DNA of 8,761 nt from Actinomycetota bacterium (GTDB lineage Bacteria; Cyanobacteriota; Vampirovibrionia; Obscuribacterales; Obscuribacteraceae). The notes beneath the pieces were generated by a model. That model ran no database searches, was not told where the DNA came from, and was given only the letters and a program-made list of their open reading frames with translations. The position numbers and the translations under genes were made by a program. Location: contig CAJCIF010000160.1 in NCBI GenBank assembly GCA_903970355.1, positions 1-8,761 of the forward strand, given 5' to 3'. This document shows, piece by piece, positions 5,143 through 8,761 of the stretch (positions are counted from its first letter, which is position 1; each line of letters starts with the position of its first letter).

Positions 5143-6276
5143 TCAATGGCTCTGAAGCAGTTGCTTTCCTATTTCAGCATAGTGCGCTTGTGCTGTGTGG
5201 TTGTATACGTCGTATGTTTTAGCATCACGCATCAATTTTTCAACCGGATACTCTTTTGAATATCCGTAACCACCGTAAACCTGAACAGCATCGGTAGCAA
5301 CTTGCATGGCGACCGTTTGCGCTTGTGCCTTAGCACTCAAGGAAAGTTCTTCGTCAAAAACACGGGCATCAGCGCATTTGGCCGCACGCCAGACCAGCAA
5401 TCGAGCTGCTTCAATTTCCTTATTCATATCGGCAAGCATGAACCCTACTGCCTGGTGTTGTGCGATAGCTGTACCAAAAGTTTTGCGCTCTTTTGCATAT
5501 TCAGTTGCATGAGCAAGGGCTGCACTAGCTAATCCGACCGCACCGGCAGCGCTAATAGGATGATTGCAGCTAGCTATGTCGTGGAAAATTGATGGTTTGT
5601 CATTTAGTCGAATGATGTTGCCTACAGTAACCACAACGTCTTTTAGCTCTAAGGTGCCGATATCACAGGCTCTCAGTCCAAGCGGCTTTTCACTCGGAAT
5701 TCGATTGAATCCCTCAGTGTCGGCAAGCAGGTATGCTGCTACTAAATCTGGTGCGCTTCCGCCTGAAGAACTGAGAGAAGAACTCAATCTGGCAACAACG
5801 AAAAAATATTTGGCGAGTGTGAGGTTTTGCATCAAACGCACCTGGCCGCTAAACGTGTATTCGTTCTTACCGGCGGTGGCAATTACTTCAGAAGTACCAG
5901 TCTCGTCAACGGGTGCGCAGCCAAGGAAACCAGCGTTATTGGCCATGTAACCTAAGACATTATCTTTTAGTGCTTTGCTACCGATCAGGAGAGCCGGCGT
6001 AAGAGCACGCTCTGAAGCGATGAAGGCACTGGCAATACCCGGGCATCCGGCTGAAAATTCTTCGGCAATGATTGTGGCATCTTGTATGGATAAGCCCAAT
6101 CCACCCCATTCATCAGGGATACGAACATTCAAAAGGCCAAGTTCCTTGATTTTCTCAAGAAGAGGTTCAGGAATGGCAGCACTTTTGTCGGCTGAAGCAG
6201 CTAACGGGGCTATTTCGCGTTGGGCGAAATCCCTGGACAGCTTCTGGTATTCCAATTGTTCGTCTGTAAGTTTCAA
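5143..6276 (-). CDS. Acyl-CoA dehydrogenase homologue with altered active site
   Basis: FAD-dependent acyl-CoA dehydrogenase fold, 377 residues, the family's usual length. The N-terminal helical domain opens LTDEQLEYQKLSRDFAQREIAP, followed by the beta domain (about 115-225) and the C-terminal helices. Family hallmarks are AAGAVGLASAAL (243-254), ERKTFG (263-268, FAD-binding Arg264) and QVYGGYGYSKEYPVEKLMRDAK (332-353). The catalytic Glu of the usual IYEGT motif is replaced: here it is VYNHT, with Asn359. The alternative Glu site of isovaleryl- and long-chain enzymes is Asn238 (NHP, where most have a conserved Arg). The ITEPGAGSD motif reads PVDETGTSE, and WITNA reads LMQNL. It may be inactive, a structural partner subunit, or use other chemistry. 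The start is TTG at 6276; an in-frame TAA lies nine codons upstream, no ATG intervenes, and the ribosome site is weak. It heads an operon with the 73-residue gene. Confidence 0.9.
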   Translation of the reverse strand: MKLTDEQLEYQKLSRDFAQREIAPLAASADKSAAIPEPLLEKIKELGLLNVRIPDEWGGLGLSIQDATIIAEEFSAGCPGIASAFIASERALTPALLIGSKALKDNVLGYMANNAGFLGCAPVDETGTSEVIATAGKNEYTFSGQVRLMQNLTLAKYFFVVARLSSSLSSSGGSAPDLVAAYLLADTEGFNRIPSEKPLGLRACDIGTLELKDVVVTVGNIIRLNDKPSIFHDIASCNHPISAAGAVGLASAALAHATEYAKERKTFGTAIAQHQAVGFMLADMNKEIEAARLLVWRAAKCADARVFDEELSLSAKAQAQTVAMQVATDAVQVYGGYGYSKEYPVEKLMRDAKTYDVYNHTAQAHYAEIGKQLLQSH

Positions 6277-6436
6277 TTTTTTAGTCGCTCTCTCTGAATC
6301 AGATTACTTTACAATGCCAGAGTAACCTACAACGCTGTGTATTTGCTGCATATGCGTACGTTGCTGAGTGCGTTTAAAAAGAACTTCATAGGAAATCGGT
6401 TATTATCATTGTGTTGTTAACAAGCGGCCGGGAACG
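6277..6436. promoter_or_regulatory. Divergent promoter region between the acyl-CoA dehydrogenase gene and rpe
   Basis: These 160 bases must drive both leftward and rightward transcription. Rightward, TATTAT at 6401-6406 is a fair -10 element, 30 bases before the rpe start, but I find no matching -35. A perfect 10-base palindrome, TTGTTAACAA, lies at 6414-6423 between it and the start, where a repressor could act. Leftward, TTGTAG with TAAAGT about 15 bases on is a weak candidate. None of these is certain. Confidence 0.35.
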
Positions 6437-7123
6437 ATGTCTTTAGTCATTTCACCTTCAATTCTTTCTGCTGATTTTGCCCAGCTCGGCCACGAGGTTG
6501 AACGAGCCGAAAGCGCAACTGCAGATTGGATACATGTCGACGTAATGGATGGGCACTACGTACCCAACCTGACAATCGGTGCGCCGGTGGTTCGCAGCCT
6601 GAGCAAGATTGCCAAAATTCCACTTGACGTTCATCTGATGATTACCGATCCCGATCGATATCTGGAAGATTTCGCAGAAGCAGGCGCCACTTACATTACG
6701 GTGCACGTCGAAGCAGCCACTCATTTGCAACGAACTCTTTCTCACATAAGAAAGCTGGGCAAGAAGGCAGGGGTTGCCTTAAATCCTGCTACGCCACCAG
6801 ATAGCTTGGCCTATGTCATTGATGATGTGGATCTGGTGCTCGTAATGACGGTCAACCCGGGCTTTGGCGGGCAAAAGTTTATTAATGAGGTTGTTCCGAA
6901 GATAACCACCATTCGAGAGATGTTCGAGCGGGCCGGAAAAAAGGATCTACATATATCCGTAGATGGTGGCATTAATGCAGAGACGGCCAAGATTGTCACT
7001 GCTGCTGGTGCCAATGTTTTAGTGGCGGGCAGTTACATATACTCGGCCAGCAATATCGATGATGCAATTAAGTCGTTGCGTGCAGCCGAACAACCGCGAC
7101 CCAACGCGAAAATTCCACGCTAG
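6437..7123 (+). CDS. rpe: Ribulose-phosphate 3-epimerase
   Basis: Interconverts D-ribulose 5-phosphate and D-xylulose 5-phosphate in the pentose phosphate pathway (and the Calvin cycle where present), in the cytoplasm. The TIM-barrel signatures are complete and in order: SPSILSADFAQLG (6-18), DWIHVDVMDGHYVPN (30-44), LDVHLMI (63-69), VNPGFGGQKFI (139-149), and ISVDGGIN (173-180). His33, Asp35, His66 and Asp176 are the expected metal ligands, with Asp35 and Asp176 as the acid/base pair. NVLVAGSYIY (193-202) is the phosphate-binding end. The length of 228 residues is normal, with a short basic extra tail (EQPRPNAKIPR). The ribosome site, GGGA three bases before the ATG, is modest, but the start matches the family. 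The exported TPR gene follows after 19 bases and probably shares its transcript. Confidence 0.96.
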   Translation: MSLVISPSILSADFAQLGHEVERAESATADWIHVDVMDGHYVPNLTIGAPVVRSLSKIAKIPLDVHLMITDPDRYLEDFAEAGATYITVHVEAATHLQRTLSHIRKLGKKAGVALNPATPPDSLAYVIDDVDLVLVMTVNPGFGGQKFINEVVPKITTIREMFERAGKKDLHISVDGGINAETAKIVTAAGANVLVAGSYIYSASNIDDAIKSLRAAEQPRPNAKIPR

Positions 7124-7142
7124 GGCAACCGGATAGGCGACA

Positions 7143-7772
7143 ATGCAGAATTGGCATCCATTTATTAGTGCAGTCGAAACAAAGTGGCGGGAGGTTTCCC
7201 CGGCCGTAATTTTTGTTGCATTTGGTTTGGCGATTTCTCCGTGCTATGCAAAGAAAGATACAGATAAACCAACGCCCAGTTTCATAATGGATACATCTAA
7301 GGTTGGCACGGAAAAGAAAAATGTCACTACCGATCAAAACGTAGAAATGGGCGTGCCGTTGCCGAACAGGCTGCGTCTGGAGGGTGAAGATGCCCTGCGC
7401 ACAGGTAATCTCGAACATGCGATCACCGTTTTGCAAAAGGCTGTGGAGATTGCACCTAACAATATGGATGGGCGAATTCTCTATTCGGAAGCACTCGAGA
7501 AAAAGTTGGACGGTCAACTTAAGAAAGATCCCAAGCTATTCAACTATCTCGTTAAGCAATGGCTTTATGTAGCGCGCCGCTCCGAATTTTCAGATCAACG
7601 CGTGCAAGGTTACAAACACCTGGAAGAACTTACCGGGGTGGTGCCCAAACGAATGGATTCCGAGAAACACTACCTTCTCAAAGTGTTGAAGCCGGAAGAA
7701 GAAGCACCATCTCCCGAAGTAGCAAAAGGCGAGAGCAAGGCTGACGACACGAAAGAGCCCGCTAAGCAGTAG
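7143..7772 (+). CDS. Exported TPR-repeat protein
   Basis: Uncharacterised 209-residue protein. An 18-residue N-region carrying Lys14 and Arg16 leads into a hydrophobic stretch (about 19-33) and a likely signal peptidase site at CYA|KKD (residue 36), so the mature protein is probably periplasmic or surface-located; an uncleaved anchor is possible. One clear TPR motif covers about 78-122 (GEDALRTGNLEHAITVLQKA then the AP..... partner helix). The following helices (about 128-165) may form a degenerate second unit. The C-terminal 30 residues are rich in Glu, Lys, Pro and Ser and look disordered. TPRs usually mediate protein-protein contacts; the partner is unknown. It begins 19 bases after rpe, with AGG 5 bases before the ATG, indicating an operon, though no functional link to Rpe is evident. 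It converges on the gene ending at 7784, and no hairpin terminator is visible in the 11-base gap. Confidence 0.85.
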   Translation: MQNWHPFISAVETKWREVSPAVIFVAFGLAISPCYAKKDTDKPTPSFIMDTSKVGTEKKNVTTDQNVEMGVPLPNRLRLEGEDALRTGNLEHAITVLQKAVEIAPNNMDGRILYSEALEKKLDGQLKKDPKLFNYLVKQWLYVARRSEFSDQRVQGYKHLEELTGVVPKRMDSEKHYLLKVLKPEEEAPSPEVAKGESKADDTKEPAKQ

Positions 7773-7783
7773 CTATCGCCCTC

Positions 7784-8356
7784 TTATTTTGCTTTTCCTT
7801 CGTCGGCAGCCATTTCAGCCTGGCTCTGCAGTTTCCCGTCTTTTAAAATTTCAATCCACTTTTTGTGGGCGGCCGGGCTTTGTTTGAGATTTTTTGTGGC
7901 GTAGTGATAGAAGTGAATTCCGAAATTGCCTGCGATGATTCGATCAATTTCAGATTGAGCTAGTGGTCCGGATAGAATTCGCCACTCGAACATTACATCA
8001 TTTTTGGTATCACTTAGATTAGTTACTTCGACCGGGACACCATGAGATTTGACCTTTTCCACGAACTTGTCTCTGAACTCTTGCGCAGTGGTTGTCTTCT
8101 GTGCACCAGGAGTAAATTGATAGGTCTGCATTTCTTTCCAATCATCTACAGTTTGTCCCTCAGGCACTATTTCTATCCAAAAACCTGAGGCGTCATTTTT
8201 AACTGGATTGAAAGTCCAACCCTTTCCGTCGCGCTCAAATGGGACACCGAGAAACTCTTCTGGCGGACCAGCAATTGCTCTTTGGTTGAAATTCAGGCCG
8301 AAAATCGTAAGCAGCGTCAGTGCCAATAACTTAGTCAATAACTTATTTGCCTTCAT
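7784..8356 (-). CDS. Secreted protein of unknown function
   Basis: A Sec signal peptide (MKANKLLTK, then a hydrophobic run to about residue 22, and a cleavage site near AIA|GPP at residue 29) precedes a globular domain of about 155 residues. The segment WIEIVPEGQTVDDW (60-73) has the look of a motif that recurs in uncharacterised exported bacterial proteins, but I cannot name the family from memory. No Cys remains in the mature chain, and the C-terminus is a short charged tail. GGGAGAA (8362-8368) lies 5 bases before the ATG. The ATG overlaps the stop codon of the upstream membrane-protein gene (ATGA), so translation of the two is probably coupled and they may act together at the membrane. 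Confidence 0.85.
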   Translation of the reverse strand: MKANKLLTKLLALTLLTIFGLNFNQRAIAGPPEEFLGVPFERDGKGWTFNPVKNDASGFWIEIVPEGQTVDDWKEMQTYQFTPGAQKTTTAQEFRDKFVEKVKSHGVPVEVTNLSDTKNDVMFEWRILSGPLAQSEIDRIIAGNFGIHFYHYATKNLKQSPAAHKKWIEILKDGKLQSQAEMAADEGKAK

Positions 8357-8761
8357 TTCGATTCTCCCGATTTCGACTTTCTATTGGCGATCCAATTTGC
8401 AATTGCTTTGATCATTAGAACAACGCCGACGATCGTAGAGATGATACCAATTATCATCCAAACGTATTCGAAGTGATATTCGGCGAGGTGATGTTTTACT
8501 TGAATGACGTCTGTGCGCCCTTGAAAATTTTCGTCACCGGTATAGCGCACAATCGCCAAGACGCAGCCGATCAGGAAATTGAGTATGCCCAGTAAGAGCC
8601 AAGCCCACCAGGCTCCTAATAGCACAAGAAATGGCCAAAAGCCGATGAGGAGGAGCGCGTCGGAGAGCCATAGGAATGGCCAGTTTTTAGGAACAATGAA
8701 AGGGATAGCAAACCCGGCTACCCACAGTATCGTTGCGAGTAGAGATAAAAACTTGCCGTTT
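8353..8761 (-). CDS. Multi-pass membrane protein, N-terminus beyond the window
   Basis: Function not recognised. A GTG at 8625 could be taken as the start, but the frame stays open with no stop up to the right edge and the added codons clearly encode more membrane protein: KFLSLLATILWVAGFAIPF, then PFLWLSDALLLIGFWPF. I therefore call it partial at its 5' end; 135 complete codons are visible. I see about four hydrophobic spans: residues 4-24, 29-49, 50-72 and 97-118, counting from the edge. A hydrophilic loop of about 25 residues with charged and His residues (GDENFQGRTDV, then KHHLAEYHFEY) separates the last two. The tail is short and basic (NRKSKSGESK). The stop codon overlaps the start of the secreted-protein gene, so the two are probably translated in tandem. 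Confidence 0.78.
   Translation of the reverse strand, partial: NGKFLSLLATILWVAGFAIPFIVPKNWPFLWLSDALLLIGFWPFLVLLGAWWAWLLLGILNFLIGCVLAIVRYTGDENFQGRTDVIQVKHHLAEYHFEYVWMIIGIISTIVGVVLMIKAIANWIANRKSKSGESK

Noticed and set aside
7773..7783. Terminator between the convergent TPR and secreted-protein genes
   Set aside because: The 11-base gap has no inverted repeat; a terminator inside either coding end cannot be seen either.
8353..8625. Membrane protein starting at GTG 8625 (90 residues)
   Set aside because: The frame stays open to the window edge and the upstream codons encode further membrane spans, so this would cut a real protein.
1..8761. CRISPR array, transposon, phage, toxin-antitoxin or defence system
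   Set aside because: I found no regular long repeats with spacers, no transposase, integrase, nuclease or restriction motifs. The small proteins do not match a toxin-antitoxin layout.

Overview
This window reads as ordinary, densely packed bacterial chromosome. I support eleven protein-coding genes, one of which runs off the right edge. I see no rRNA, tRNA, CRISPR array, transposase or phage gene. Base composition is mixed, Shine-Dalgarno sites are mostly clear, and several products are exported or membrane-anchored proteins of unknown function. The host cannot be fixed from the sequence. The short serine acetyltransferase of Bacillus/cyanobacterial type, the exported TPR protein and the zinc-ribbon membrane protein would suit a Vampirovibrionia/Obscuribacterales-like lineage, but that is a guess.

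Left part (1-1791): small inverted and direct repeats (1-90) and a perfect 32-base palindrome that should act as a bidirectional terminator (124-155). Two leftward genes follow: an uncharacterised 200-residue protein (175-777) and a HAD-superfamily phosphatase (868-1791). A 602-base gene-free gap (1792-2393) comes next, with a degenerate run of short CCACCAAATTTC-like repeats.

Middle part (2394-4924, all rightward): an exported beta-carbonic anhydrase; serine O-acetyltransferase CysE with an unusual long tail that still ends in isoleucine; a 74-residue helical protein; and a zinc-ribbon, single-span membrane protein with a basic, His-rich tail.

Right part: two leftward genes form an operon, an acyl-CoA dehydrogenase homologue (TTG start, degenerate active site) followed by a 73-residue protein whose 3' end overlaps the zinc-ribbon gene. 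Divergent from it, ribulose-phosphate 3-epimerase (rpe) is followed closely by an exported TPR protein. Facing these from the right edge is a translationally coupled pair: a multi-pass membrane protein (partial) and a secreted protein of unknown function.

The identified enzymes cover unrelated housekeeping steps (CO2/bicarbonate interconversion, cysteine synthesis, pentose phosphate interconversion, acyl-CoA chemistry). I find no coherent new multi-gene system. The observations most worth following are the acyl-CoA dehydrogenase homologue that lacks the usual catalytic glutamate at both known positions, and the long-tailed CysE.
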